DNA from: DATLFI01 sp035524895
Lineage (GTDB): Bacteria; Acidobacteriota; Thermoanaerobaculia; Multivoradales; Multivoraceae
DNA length: 41,920 nucleotides
Reading direction: 5' to 3'
Assembly (NCBI GenBank): GCA_035524895.1
Contig: DATLFI010000105.1
Coordinates: forward strand, 1 to 41,920
The translations under genes and the position numbers were made by a program. Positions 1 through 9,983 of the stretch are shown here, in pieces (the first letter of the stretch is position 1; every line of letters begins with the position of its first letter). A model generated the notes under the pieces. It did not search any database. It was not told the DNA's origin and saw only the letters and a list, made by a program, of their open reading frames with translations.

Positions 1-51
1 CGCTGGCAAGGCGTGGCCGACGAACGCGATGCGGTGCCATCGTGCAGGAGG

Positions 52-202
52 CCCAACGCAGCCAGCGGCCGCAAACCCCCGCGCCCCAAGCGGTTGGGGC
101 GGCGTGGGGCCGTCTGCGTTGTTGCGCTCGCTCAGCGATGGACCCAGCATCGCCACCGCTCGCGCGCCTAGCATACGGCCCCACGGCGCTCCCAACGCAG
201 CC
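52..202. repeat. Hairpin-rich intergenic palindromic element
   Basis: No gene is supported between 1 and 271. The stretch holds nested dyads. CGCCCCAA (82-89) pairs with TTGGGGCG (94-101) around the loop GCGG. GCGATG (135-140) pairs with CATCGC (148-153). CGTGGGGCCGT (103-113) is the exact reverse complement of ACGGCCCCACG (175-185), and the similarity extends imperfectly to about 90-117 against 171-198. CCCAACGCAGCC also occurs directly at 52-63 and 191-202. This looks like a dispersed REP/BIME-type intergenic repeat or a structured RNA. No second copy is visible in this window. Confidence 0.5.
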
Positions 203-271
203 CACGGGGGTTCCACCACGGGCTGCTAGCGTCCTGCCGGCGAAGCCCGGCAAATTGTAAGCGAGCTCGGC

Positions 272-308
272 AAAAAAAAGGGCGGCGCCCCGAAGGAACG
301 CCGCCCCG
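272..308 (-). terminator. Intrinsic terminator of the RiPP precursor gene
   Basis: Read on the minus strand, a stem GGGCGGCG/CGCCGCCC around a loop of about 11 nt is followed directly by a run of eight T. It begins 27 nt after the stop codon of the precursor gene at 335-664. This is the only textbook Rho-independent terminator in the window. It indicates that the precursor is transcribed as a discrete short message. Confidence 0.85.
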
Positions 309-334
309 ATGAAACTCAGCGAAGGGTCTTCGAA

Positions 335-664
335 TCAGCCGATGGTGGCCTCGAAGGAGTTGACGGTCTGGAACGTGCCGTCGCCACCGCACTCGGCCTC
401 CTTGACGATCGTGTGACCACCGGCGACCGCCTCGAGGTCCGCGTCGGACAGCTCGGCGCCGGACTCGACGACGTGAGGCAGCACCACGTACACCTGGTCA
501 GCCGTCTCCTGCAGCACCTGCACCTTGACGTTGCCGGGCACCTGGATGCCGAACTGCTTGTAGATGACGTCCTTGGGGTTGTTCTTGAGCGAGTCCTTGT
601 ACTGGGGCTGCTCGGTGGCGAACTTGACGAGAAGGTCCTGGATCTCTCCGCGGGTCATTTCCAT
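335..664 (-). CDS. NHLP leader-type RiPP precursor peptide
   Basis: This is a 109-residue ribosomal peptide precursor. The start at 664 is set by AAGGAG eight bases upstream. Residues 1-83 resemble the nitrile-hydratase-like leader family (NHLP, TIGR03793): an amphipathic N-terminus, 'NNPKDVIYKQFGIQVPGN', a beta-rich VKVQVLQE stretch, VYVVLPH, and the ending LSDADLEAVAGG with the double-glycine cleavage site. The predicted core is the last 26 residues, with one Cys (core position 9), four Thr and one Ser, and several Gly. By family knowledge, C39-peptidase ABC exporters cleave such leaders and lanthionine, cyclodehydratase or radical-SAM enzymes modify the core. None of these enzymes lies nearby; the upstream neighbour is ettA, 390 bp away. 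Modification could be encoded in trans or just beyond position 1. The leader assignment is firm, the product unknown. Confidence 0.85.
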   Translation of the reverse strand: MEMTRGEIQDLLVKFATEQPQYKDSLKNNPKDVIYKQFGIQVPGNVKVQVLQETADQVYVVLPHVVESGAELSDADLEAVAGGHTIVKEAECGGDGTFQTVNSFEATIG

Positions 665-1054
665 GGTCGTAGCTCCTTGAAGGGTGTGGGGTTTCGAGTC
701 GTTCGTTCGGGTCGGGTCTCGGATCAGTGGAACGCGATTCGATGTCGGGGCCGGACAGGTGACTTTCGCCTTCGTTCGAGTTCGTTTCGTGCCAGGGCGT
801 TGGGCTCTCTTGGCTCTCGTGGGCTCGTGATTCCGTCCGACGCAAGGGCATAGAGCAGAGGGCGTGCCAGGACGAGAGCCGGTGCCGACATCCGGCGCAA
901 ACCACCGTGGAATCACGCGTTCCAGGCGATTGGCCAGCGGCAGTCACGGCTCGGCGATCGGGCCCCACTTGGAGGAGCGGCTCCACTCGTGGAGCAGGCG
1001 CCCCACCCGCACGCGCGCGGCGAGCTCCTGTGCCGGACCAGCCCCCGACGCCCC
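665..1054. other. Gene-free stretch upstream of the RiPP precursor
   Basis: These 390 bases lie between the ettA stop and the precursor start. No reading frame in it looks coding. It must hold the precursor promoter and the ettA 3' end. Short direct repeats occur (GGCTCTC twice near 803-818). I see no convincing -35/-10 pair, hairpin with T-tract or RNA motif. Confidence 0.5.
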
Positions 1055-2740
<1,686 letters not shown>

Positions 2741-2797
2741 GGGCGTAGATGGATAGCGACCGCCGAGGATGGCGGGAGTTGAGAGGGCGAGGCGATC

Positions 2798-2829
2798 GAG
2801 CGGTGGAGCGGTGGAGCGGTGGAGCGAGG
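2798..2829. repeat. Short tandem repeat, 8-bp unit GAGCGGTG
   Basis: Three perfect copies of GAGCGGTG (2798-2821) are followed by a degenerate fourth (2822-2829). They lie in the 201-bp gap between ettA and the sulfatase-fold gene. This is probably a slippage-prone microsatellite, and no coding role is seen. Confidence 0.8.
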
Positions 2830-2941
2830 AGGACGCGTGCCGAACGCCGACCGCTCTGGGGTGCCGCCGCCAGGAGAACGCTAGAGCCTACCCGAAGACC
2901 AGCGCTGCGGGCCTCCCACTTCGAGCTTCGGTCCGCGCGGT

Positions 2942-5900
2942 CTAGTTGCTGCGAGGCGGCGCGGGAACCGGGCCGCTACGGCCGGCGTCGCCATCGGGTC
3001 CATCGGGCTCATCGGGCCCAGCGAACAGCTCGGGCCGCAGCTCGATGAAGGCTGCGCCTCCACCGCGACCGATGGCCACCAACTCGATCGTGCCGTCGCG
3101 CAGGGAAGCCCCTGGACGAGGGAGCCCGAGCACGAAGCCGGCGTCGTGCAGTTCCGGACCGAACGCCGCCACGAGGTCGTCTCGGGAGAGTCCCGGCCAG
3201 GCCTGGGTTAGGTACGCGCCATGCTCGAACGCCACCACGCGCTCGGCGCGTCGACCCTGACCGATGTCCGCCGCCCACCCGACCAGCCGAACGGTCTCGC
3301 TCTCCGCAGTGCCCACAAGCCCCGCGAGCGGCTGGCGATGCACCTGATCGAGCCATCCCCGCACCGACTCCGATCCCACTGGGATCTCGCGGCCGTTGGT
3401 CGCAACGACCGTGACGCTGCGGTCGAGGCCACGCGCCAGCTCGCGATAGAAGAACCCCAGCGAGGCGCTGTGCTCCCCCGAGATCGCCACCGCGACCAGT
3501 CCACTTCGCCGCAGCCGAGCAGGGTCGGCCAACGGGAAGACGCCATCGAACCCGAAGGTAGCCATGGCGTCGTCCCCGCCGCGTGCTACGCCTTGCCGCG
3601 CCCTGTCGACCGGGCTCGATCCGACCATCTCGCCATCGACGAAGAACAGCACCCGTTCCGGGGGAGTGGCCGCCGTGCGATCCGTCGCCCAGCCGGAGGC
3701 CTGGCCGAACTTGGCCCGCGTGGCCACGTGCTCGAGGAAGCCGAGCACGCCCGGATCTGCCGGGTACCTCCGGCCATCGACCGTGACCGCTACCAGCTCA
3801 CCATCGGGGGCGAACTCCAGACGGGCGGACTCTCCAGCAACCGAAATCGGGTGGAGCGCGCCGAGTCGATCGACGCGATACAGCACGACACTCTCGCCAG
3901 CAGGGCCGCGCTCGGTCCGCGGCAGCAGGACGGAGAAACGCATGCCCCGGCCTGCTTCGGCGTAGATCGGAGCCGCGGCGACCAGCTCTCCGCCGCGGGC
4001 CACCGCCACCGAACAGCAAGTCTCGGACGGGACAGCACTGCGCAGAGCGCCCTCGATCAGGCCGCCGGTCTGCTCGGCCACCGACGCCATCGAAGCGCCC
4101 ACCGCACCCCCTTCGAGCACTGCGTGCGGGCGGCTACCGGACGCGGCCTCCAGTGGGCCAGCCGCAACCACCCTGCGCTCGGCCAAGATCGGCGGCAGAC
4201 CGATGAGGAACGGGTCTCCTCCGGCGTCGAGCAACAGCTCGGCTTGACGCCGCGTTGCCAAAAGCCGCTGCTCGCCAGGGTCGTCCGCCGCAGTGAAGTA
4301 CACGTCCCCGCGATGCTTGGCGTAGAAGCGACGTGTGTGGGGTGCGGTCCCGCCACCGGGAGGCGTGACCAGGGAGCGACCGTCGAGCCCTGGTCCCGGT
4401 TCGAGACCGATCGCTTCGAGCACCGTCGGCAACACGTCCAACACCGTGACCGGCTCCAGCCGCACGGCGCCCTTGCGTTGACCTGGCAGCTTCACGAACA
4501 GCGGCAGCGGCACCACGTCGGGTGCGTTCGCGGGCTCGAACATGCGGCGTGAAGTGCCGGCACGGAAGCTGGCGCCGTGGTCGGAGGTGAGCACGATCAG
4601 CGTGTCGTCGAACAGGTCAGCCTGCTCCAATCGATCGAACAGCTCGCCGAGCAGGAGATCGACGAAGGAGACCTGCAGCAAGTAGCGCTGCAGCGCCTGG
4701 TCGGCCAGGCGCTGGTCGTCGCTCCAACGGTCGTTCTCGAGGCCGAGCAGCCGCGACTGCGGCGCGAGGTAGCGATCCCCCGACGGCAGGTACTCGAGCG
4801 GCACGTGGGGCAGCAGCAGGTGTGCGAAATAGAGCTGCCGGTCACCGGGCTCGATCGAGGCGAGGAACTGCCGGAACGACTCGGCACGATCGAACGAGGG
4901 CGAATCGGGCCTCGCGCGGAACGACTGTGCGGCCGACGCCGCTTCGTCGAGCCGGCCGGCGGCGCGTTCCTCGATCACGCCCTCGCCGGCGTCCGGCTCG
5001 AGGAAACCCGACCACTTCTGTGAGATCGGCGGCAGCCTCCGCTCCAGCACCGGCGGCGTGACCGCGTGCAGCCACACCACGACCACGTCCCCGAGCAGAG
5101 ACCGGATCCGCGGGCCCGCCCCCGGCTCGCTCCCTGCCTGCCGGTCGATCCCCGGAGGACACAGCGCGCCGACCGGCTCGAGGGCTACCACCCGGTAGCT
5201 GCCGCCTAGCCGCGTGAACAGGTTGTCGGGGTGGTCTGCGAGGACCGGCAGGGCATCGGGACGCGGGAAGCGCCCGGTCAGGACGGCGGGTACGGCGAGC
5301 TCGGTGGCGTCGCTGATCGCCCTGGCGTTCGCAAACCAGGTGGCGCCCTCCGCGAAGCGAGCGAGACGCGGCAACCGGTCTCGGTCGAGGGCGCCCGCCC
5401 AATCGGCACTCTCACCGGCACCCTCGATGGCGTTGCCGAGCACCCACTCGGCATCCAGCAGCGACCCGAACGACCACTCGTCCAACACCACCAACACGAC
5501 CGGGGCGCTGGCCTCGACCGGTTCGAGCGCGATGCCCTCAGCGACAGCCGTGGCGCGCCGCACGTCTGGGTGGAACGCGAAGGCGAGCGGCACCGCGAGC
5601 AGCGCCGGCGAGAGCGCCGTCGTCACCCAGCGCAGGGTCGGCCGTCGCGGGTAGTGCCAGGCGAAGAGCACTCCGAGCACGAGCGCCGCGGCCCACGCAC
5701 CGGGCACCTGCGCCCGCCCGACCATCGCCATGGCGGCCAGGGTCGTGAGCAGCCCCAAAGCCCCGTAGAGCACGGCGCGTGTCCCACGCCCTCCGTACGA
5801 GGCAGCGACCCACGCGAGCGCCGCGACGACCGCGGGCAACAGCACACAACCGAGCACCAACAGCAGGGCAACTTCGCGCGGGCCGGTGCTATGCGCAACC

Positions 5901-6040
5901 AGGAACGTCGGCGCGGCGGCGATGACCGCCAACGCGGGACGGGGAAAAGCAAGCACCGACAGCGTAGCGGCGGCGAACGCGGCCGATGCCGGTGCCGTCT
6001 GCGCGGAGCGCTCCGCGGCGGGACCGGTACGACCCGTCAA
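2942..6040 (-). CDS. Membrane-anchored sulfatase/alkaline-phosphatase-fold protein
   Basis: A 1032-residue protein when started at the TTG at 6040, which gives a TTGA overlap with the dacB-like stop (6037-6039). An ATG at 6112 in the same frame is a longer alternative. About five hydrophobic segments fill residues 20-156. A sulfatase-type domain follows: VVLVVLDE with a metal-binding Asp near residue 187, ATELAVPAVLTGR in the nucleophile region, LIVLTSDHGASF with the C-terminal metal Asp-His, and LDVLPTVLEAIGL. The nucleophile position carries Thr/Ser rather than the CxPxR of formylglycine sulfatases. That is more like LtaS or phosphoethanolamine transferases, so transfer or hydrolysis of phospho-groups on the outer face of the membrane is more likely than sulfate ester cleavage. 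The C-terminal ~400 residues are not recognised. Coupling to a peptidoglycan enzyme points to envelope metabolism. Confidence 0.75.
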   Translation of the reverse strand: MTGRTGPAAERSAQTAPASAAFAAATLSVLAFPRPALAVIAAAPTFLVAHSTGPREVALLLVLGCVLLPAVVAALAWVAASYGGRGTRAVLYGALGLLTTLAAMAMVGRAQVPGAWAAALVLGVLFAWHYPRRPTLRWVTTALSPALLAVPLAFAFHPDVRRATAVAEGIALEPVEASAPVVLVVLDEWSFGSLLDAEWVLGNAIEGAGESADWAGALDRDRLPRLARFAEGATWFANARAISDATELAVPAVLTGRFPRPDALPVLADHPDNLFTRLGGSYRVVALEPVGALCPPGIDRQAGSEPGAGPRIRSLLGDVVVVWLHAVTPPVLERRLPPISQKWSGFLEPDAGEGVIEERAAGRLDEAASAAQSFRARPDSPSFDRAESFRQFLASIEPGDRQLYFAHLLLPHVPLEYLPSGDRYLAPQSRLLGLENDRWSDDQRLADQALQRYLLQVSFVDLLLGELFDRLEQADLFDDTLIVLTSDHGASFRAGTSRRMFEPANAPDVVPLPLFVKLPGQRKGAVRLEPVTVLDVLPTVLEAIGLEPGPGLDGRSLVTPPGGGTAPHTRRFYAKHRGDVYFTAADDPGEQRLLATRRQAELLLDAGGDPFLIGLPPILAERRVVAAGPLEAASGSRPHAVLEGGAVGASMASVAEQTGGLIEGALRSAVPSETCCSVAVARGGELVAAAPIYAEAGRGMRFSVLLPRTERGPAGESVVLYRVDRLGALHPISVAGESARLEFAPDGELVAVTVDGRRYPADPGVLGFLEHVATRAKFGQASGWATDRTAATPPERVLFFVDGEMVGSSPVDRARQGVARGGDDAMATFGFDGVFPLADPARLRRSGLVAVAISGEHSASLGFFYRELARGLDRSVTVVATNGREIPVGSESVRGWLDQVHRQPLAGLVGTAESETVRLVGWAADIGQGRRAERVVAFEHGAYLTQAWPGLSRDDLVAAFGPELHDAGFVLGLPRPGASLRDGTIELVAIGRGGGAAFIELRPELFAGPDEPDGPDGDAGRSGPVPAPPRSN

Positions 6041-7509
6041 CGCTCCACGCCGGTGGGAGCGGCGAGCGCGGACGACAAGCCGGGGGCCGCAGTGCCGCGA
6101 TGCCAACGCCAAAGCGCGCGCACGATCTCGCCCCGCAACTGCGGACGGCTCTGGGTTCGGTGGTTCAGGAACACCGCAAAGAACACGGGCACGCCGTCGG
6201 CTGGCGTCAACACACCCGCCAACGCCTGCGTGTGGCGGATGGTGCCGGTCTTGCCGACCATCGGGGGCAGGCGGCCCCAGCCGACGAGCGTACCGCCGGA
6301 GCCACTCGCTAGCGCGGTCAAGTAGGCGTCACGCCACGGCTGCTGGTAGACCCAGCGAAGGAGCGCGACCGTTGCGCGCGGCGAGATCAGATTGAAGGGC
6401 GACAGGCCCGAGGCGTCATCGAGCTCGAAGTCCACGCGGTCGATGCCGACGACGTAGCGCAGGAATTCCGACTCGAGGTCGAGCCCGCGGTCGAGACGTC
6501 CGTCTCCCACGCGCGCCGCGGCGAGAATGCGCAGCAGCGATTCCGCATAGAAGTTGTGGCTGTTGCGGAGCATCACCACGACCATGTCGCGCACCGGCGG
6601 CGAGGTGTAGGTCGCGAGCCGCTCCAGCTTTCCGGGCGGCGGCCGCTGCGCGACGCGCACCTCGCCCAGCACCTCGATGCCCGCGCGCTCGAGCGCCTGG
6701 CGCAGCGCGATGCCGGCGCGCCCCTCGGGGTCGGGCGACGCGAGCCGTACGCCGAAGGCCGGCTCGCTGATGGGGTACTCGCCCCGCACCACCACGCGCG
6801 GCTGTCCCCAGATCGGCTGGAACTCGAGCGAGCCGCGCCCGTGGCGTTCCCGGCCGACGGTGACGGTCTGGTTGATCCATTCGACGTCTGCAGCGCCGTC
6901 GATACGCGCCGGCTGGCCGAGGGCGCCGCCCGCCGCGACGCTCACACCGACCACGTTCTCGTCGATGGCCAGCGCCGAAGGCGCGGCTCCCCAAGAGAAC
7001 GCCGCGTCACCTTCTGGCCAGCCATCCGGGTAGCGACGCCCCGGAAAGCGGCTGGCGTCGACCACCAGGTCGCCCTCCACGCGCCGCAGACCGAGCGCCG
7101 CGAGGTCGCGCGCGATCTGACGCAGCGGCGCTCGAGCGTCCTGGGGATTGTGCCGGCGACCCCAGGTGGGATCGCAGGCGCCTTCCACCACCAGGTCGCC
7201 GGTCAGCCGGTAGCCGCCCTCCTCGATCGGCAGCAGCTCGCCGGCAGTGGCGACATGGGTAGCCACCCGGTAGTCGGGACCGAGGTAGTGGAACACAGCG
7301 GCGCCCACGATCAGCTTCTGCACCGAGGCCGGCGTGAACAGCCGTTCCGCGTTCTCGGCCTCGAGGACCTCGAGCCCCTCGAGACCGCGCACCGCGAAGA
7401 TCCCGTCGAGACCATTGGCCCACGCCGCTGGCGCGACGGCGGCAAGACCCGTCACGAGACACACCGCGAGGCGCGTCGCGAGGCGGTCGGTGGTGGTACG
7501 ACTCCGCAT
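6037..7509 (-). CDS. dacB: D-alanyl-D-alanine carboxypeptidase/endopeptidase (PBP4, peptidase S13)
   Basis: A 490-residue exported penicillin-binding protein. I chose the ATG at 7509 because it gives a proper signal peptide (MRSRTTTDRL, then a hydrophobic stretch ending in PAAWANG). The longer reading back to 7734 would run through the divergent gene. S13 motifs in order are PASVQKL (SxxK, Ser62/Lys65), DDASGLSPFN in the SxN region and MVGKTGT (KTG) near the C-terminus. The length is close to E. coli PBP4 (477 aa). In the periplasm it trims or cross-cleaves peptidoglycan D-Ala/DAP peptides. It overlaps the sulfatase-fold gene by 4 nt, which suggests translational coupling. It is divergent from the MocA gene across a 178-bp gap. 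Confidence 0.88.
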   Translation of the reverse strand: MRSRTTTDRLATRLAVCLVTGLAAVAPAAWANGLDGIFAVRGLEGLEVLEAENAERLFTPASVQKLIVGAAVFHYLGPDYRVATHVATAGELLPIEEGGYRLTGDLVVEGACDPTWGRRHNPQDARAPLRQIARDLAALGLRRVEGDLVVDASRFPGRRYPDGWPEGDAAFSWGAAPSALAIDENVVGVSVAAGGALGQPARIDGAADVEWINQTVTVGRERHGRGSLEFQPIWGQPRVVVRGEYPISEPAFGVRLASPDPEGRAGIALRQALERAGIEVLGEVRVAQRPPPGKLERLATYTSPPVRDMVVVMLRNSHNFYAESLLRILAAARVGDGRLDRGLDLESEFLRYVVGIDRVDFELDDASGLSPFNLISPRATVALLRWVYQQPWRDAYLTALASGSGGTLVGWGRLPPMVGKTGTIRHTQALAGVLTPADGVPVFFAVFLNHRTQSRPQLRGEIVRALWRWHRGTAAPGLSSALAAPTGVER

Positions 7510-7602
7510 CGTGGATCGAAGATGGCCCGGGGCCGGCGGCTGCGAGTGTAACAACGCGGAGCGCCCGGCGGCCGGCAGCGGGCCGAGCGGCCCTTGGGAC
7601 AC

Positions 7603-7611
7603 TGCTACGCT
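7603..7611 (+). promoter_or_regulatory. Candidate extended -10 promoter (TGCTACGCT)
   Basis: TGCTACGCT matches an extended -10 element (TG-n-TAnnnT) 77 bp upstream of the MocA start, inside the divergent gap. No good -35 hexamer is placed. The same nonamer occurs at 15575-15583, and close variants lie upstream of the zinc peptidase and the pilin-like gene, which supports a shared promoter motif. Confidence 0.35.
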
Positions 7612-7687
7612 AAGCACACCCGATTGCTCCACCGCCGCGGCCCCACGACCGCGGGAACGTCCCCGAGACTCGAGAGAGGTGCCGCCG

Positions 7688-9022
7688 ATGGCCAGATCGC
7701 GTCGTACCGCCACCCGCCGCAAGTTCCTCGGCACCGCCGCTGTCGCCGGCGCCGGGTTGATGATCGTGCCGCGTCACGTGCTCGGACGCGGCATGCAGGC
7801 GCCGAGCGACACGCTCGCGATCGCCGGCATCGGCTGCGGCGGCAAGGGCACGAGCGACCTCCAGGGTGTCGCCAGCGAGCGCATCGTCGCGCTGTGCGAC
7901 GTCGATTTCCGCCACGCCTCTTCCTCCGTCACCGCGTTCCCGGACGCCAAGCGCTACGCCGACTTCCGCGTGATGCTCGACGAGCAGCCAGGGATCGACG
8001 CGGTGACGGTCTCGACGCCCGATCACACCCACGCGGTGATCGCGCTCGAGGCGATGCGGCGCGGCAAGCACGTGTTCTGCCAGAAACCGCTGACGCGCAC
8101 GATCCAGGAGTGCCAGAAGCTGATGGCCGTCGCGCGCGAGACCAAGGTCGCGACGCAAATGGGCAACCAGGGCCACGCGATGGATCACACACCGCAAATC
8201 CGCGAGATGCTGGAGGCGGGTCTGATCGGCACGGTGCGCGAGGTCGACTTCTGGACCAACCGCCCGATCTGGCCGCAGGGCCTGCTGCGACCCACCGAGC
8301 TGCACCACGTGCCGGAGCACGTGCACTGGGATCTCTGGCTGGGGCCGGTGAAAGAGCGCCCGTACCATCCGCGCTACTACCACCCGTTCAACTGGCGCGG
8401 CTGGTGGGACTTCGGCACGGGCGCCCTCGGCGACATCGCCTGCCATTCGATGGACGCGGCGTTCTGGACCTACGACCTGCGCGAGCCTGCGAGCGTCACG
8501 GCCGAGACCACGCCGCTCTATCCCGAGGCGGCGCCGGCCTCGTCGCGAATCGTCTACGAGTTCCCGGCACGCGGCGGGCGAGGGCCGATCACGGCGGTAT
8601 GGCGCGACGGCTCGATCCGACCGCCTAGGTCCGAGGCCTTCGACGGCGAGATCTGGCCAGGAATGAGCTCTGGTCAGCTCTTCGTGGGCGACAGGGGAAT
8701 CCTGGTCGCGGGAATCTACGGCGAGCAGCCACGGCTCTACCCGCGCGCCCTGCAGGAGGCGGTCGAGCAGGCGCCGCCAGCCGAGAAGTACCCGCGCTCC
8801 AAGGGCATCTTCGATGAGTGGATCGCAGCCTGCAAAGGCGAAGGCACGCCGAGCTCGAGCTTCGTCGAGCACTCCGGCCCGCTCACCGAGATGGCGCTCC
8901 TCGGCAACCTCGCCGTGCGCACCGGCGAGACCATCCGCTGGGACGCGCAGAAGGGCACCGCCGGCTCCGCCGCCGCGGACGCGCTGTTGGGGGACGAGTA
9001 TCGGGCCGGGTGGAGCCTGTGA
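7688..9022 (+). CDS. Tat-exported Gfo/Idh/MocA-family oxidoreductase
   Basis: A 444-residue NAD(P)-dependent oxidoreductase. The start ATG at 7688 follows GAGAGAGG. A twin-arginine signal, RRTATRRKFLG and then a hydrophobic stretch, predicts folded export to the periplasm. A Rossmann domain follows, with GIGCGGKG near residue 45. FCQKPLTR replaces the usual EKP motif, and GWWDFGTGALGDIACHSMD belongs to the C-terminal substrate domain of this subfamily. By family knowledge such proteins act on sugars or sugar derivatives; some are GH109-like and use bound NAD. Substrate is not predictable here. The stop overlaps the GTG start of the PPK2 gene by 4 nt (GTGA), so the two are probably co-translated, although a functional link is not obvious. 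Confidence 0.87.
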   Translation: MARSRRTATRRKFLGTAAVAGAGLMIVPRHVLGRGMQAPSDTLAIAGIGCGGKGTSDLQGVASERIVALCDVDFRHASSSVTAFPDAKRYADFRVMLDEQPGIDAVTVSTPDHTHAVIALEAMRRGKHVFCQKPLTRTIQECQKLMAVARETKVATQMGNQGHAMDHTPQIREMLEAGLIGTVREVDFWTNRPIWPQGLLRPTELHHVPEHVHWDLWLGPVKERPYHPRYYHPFNWRGWWDFGTGALGDIACHSMDAAFWTYDLREPASVTAETTPLYPEAAPASSRIVYEFPARGGRGPITAVWRDGSIRPPRSEAFDGEIWPGMSSGQLFVGDRGILVAGIYGEQPRLYPRALQEAVEQAPPAEKYPRSKGIFDEWIAACKGEGTPSSSFVEHSGPLTEMALLGNLAVRTGETIRWDAQKGTAGSAAADALLGDEYRAGWSL

Positions 9023-9945
9023 CCGCCGCTCCAAGCCCCTACCTCGTCCCCTTCGACGGCAGCTTCGTCATCGGCCGGGCGAGCACCACTCCCCCTCGGG
9101 GTGCGCCCCGCAAGAAGAAAGCCGAGCAGGCACTCGAGCGTGAGGTCGCGCGCATCGACGCGCTGCAGGAAAAGCTCTACGCCGACAACCGACACGCGGT
9201 GCTGCTCATCTTCCAGGCGATGGACGCCGCGGGCAAGGACGGCACCATCCGCGCGGTTCTCACCGGCACCAACCCGATCGGCTTCCAGATCTACTCGTTC
9301 AAGCGACCGAGCCACGAGGAGCTCGACCACGACTTCCTATGGCGCACCGCTTGCCGGCTGCCCGAACGCGGACGCATCGGCGTCTTCAACCGCAGCTACT
9401 ACGAGGAGGTCCTGGTGGTGCGGGTGCACCCGGAGCTGCTCGCCGCACAAAACCTGCCGCCCTACGGCGCCGGATTCGAGCGCATCTGGCAGGAACGTTA
9501 CGGGTCCATCCGCGACCATGAGCTGCACCTCACGCGTAACGGCACCATCATCCTCAAGTTCTGGCTCAACGTCTCCAAGGAGGAACAGCGGCGACGCTTC
9601 CTCGCGCGCCTCGACGAGCCCGAGAAGAACTGGAAGTTCGAAGCCGGCGACGTCCGCGAGCGCGGCCACTGGAACGCCTATCAAAGCGCCTACGCCGAGG
9701 CTCTCGCCGAGACATCGCGGCCTTGGGCGCCGTGGTACGCGGTGCCCGCGGACGACAAGGCCTACATGCGGCTCCAGGTCGCCGATATCGTGGTGAAGAC
9801 CCTCGAGTCGCTCGACCTGCGCTACCCCAGGGTCCTGGAGGCCGAGCGCGAGCGCTTCGCCGAGATGCGAAGCCTGCTGGTGGGTGAGGGCGCTGCGCCG
9901 TCGCGAAAGAAAACCAACAAGAAGGCCAAGCGTAGCGGCCCTTAG
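9019..9945 (+). CDS. Polyphosphate kinase 2 (PPK2) family protein
   Basis: A 308-residue cytosolic P-loop enzyme that moves phosphate between polyphosphate and nucleotides. The GTG at 9019 is chosen because it overlaps the MocA stop as GTGA and has GGTGGAG just upstream; a GTG at 9010 is possible. The PPK2 (PF03976) signatures are FQAMDAAGKDGT (Walker A, near residues 66-76), GVFNRSYYEEVLVVRVHP (Walker B region), and the later LNVSKEEQRRRFLARLDEP. The C-terminus is lysine-rich. It resembles single-domain polyP:AMP/ADP phosphotransferases (class II/III); the exact nucleotide preference cannot be read from sequence. The downstream neighbour is convergent. Confidence 0.9.
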   Translation: MTAAPSPYLVPFDGSFVIGRASTTPPRGAPRKKKAEQALEREVARIDALQEKLYADNRHAVLLIFQAMDAAGKDGTIRAVLTGTNPIGFQIYSFKRPSHEELDHDFLWRTACRLPERGRIGVFNRSYYEEVLVVRVHPELLAAQNLPPYGAGFERIWQERYGSIRDHELHLTRNGTIILKFWLNVSKEEQRRRFLARLDEPEKNWKFEAGDVRERGHWNAYQSAYAEALAETSRPWAPWYAVPADDKAYMRLQVADIVVKTLESLDLRYPRVLEAERERFAEMRSLLVGEGAAPSRKKTNKKAKRSGP

Positions 9946-9965
9946 ACCCCGCGCAGCGCTGGAGA

Positions 9966-9983
9966 GCCGCGCTACGCCGCGGC
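9966..9983. terminator. Candidate bidirectional hairpin between convergent genes
   Basis: GCCGCG (9966-9971) pairs with CGCGGC (9978-9983) between the PPK2 stop and the zinc-peptidase stop. There is no T-tract on either strand, so it is at best a weak terminator. Confidence 0.3.

Noticed and set aside
780..800. TGGCACG on the minus strand upstream of the RiPP gene, like a sigma-54 -24 element
   Set aside because: The matching -12 TTGC is absent at the required spacing.
3221..4552. Large open frame opposite the sulfatase-fold gene
   Set aside because: It is the shadow of a high-GC gene, with His/Arg/Gln-rich translation and no family features.
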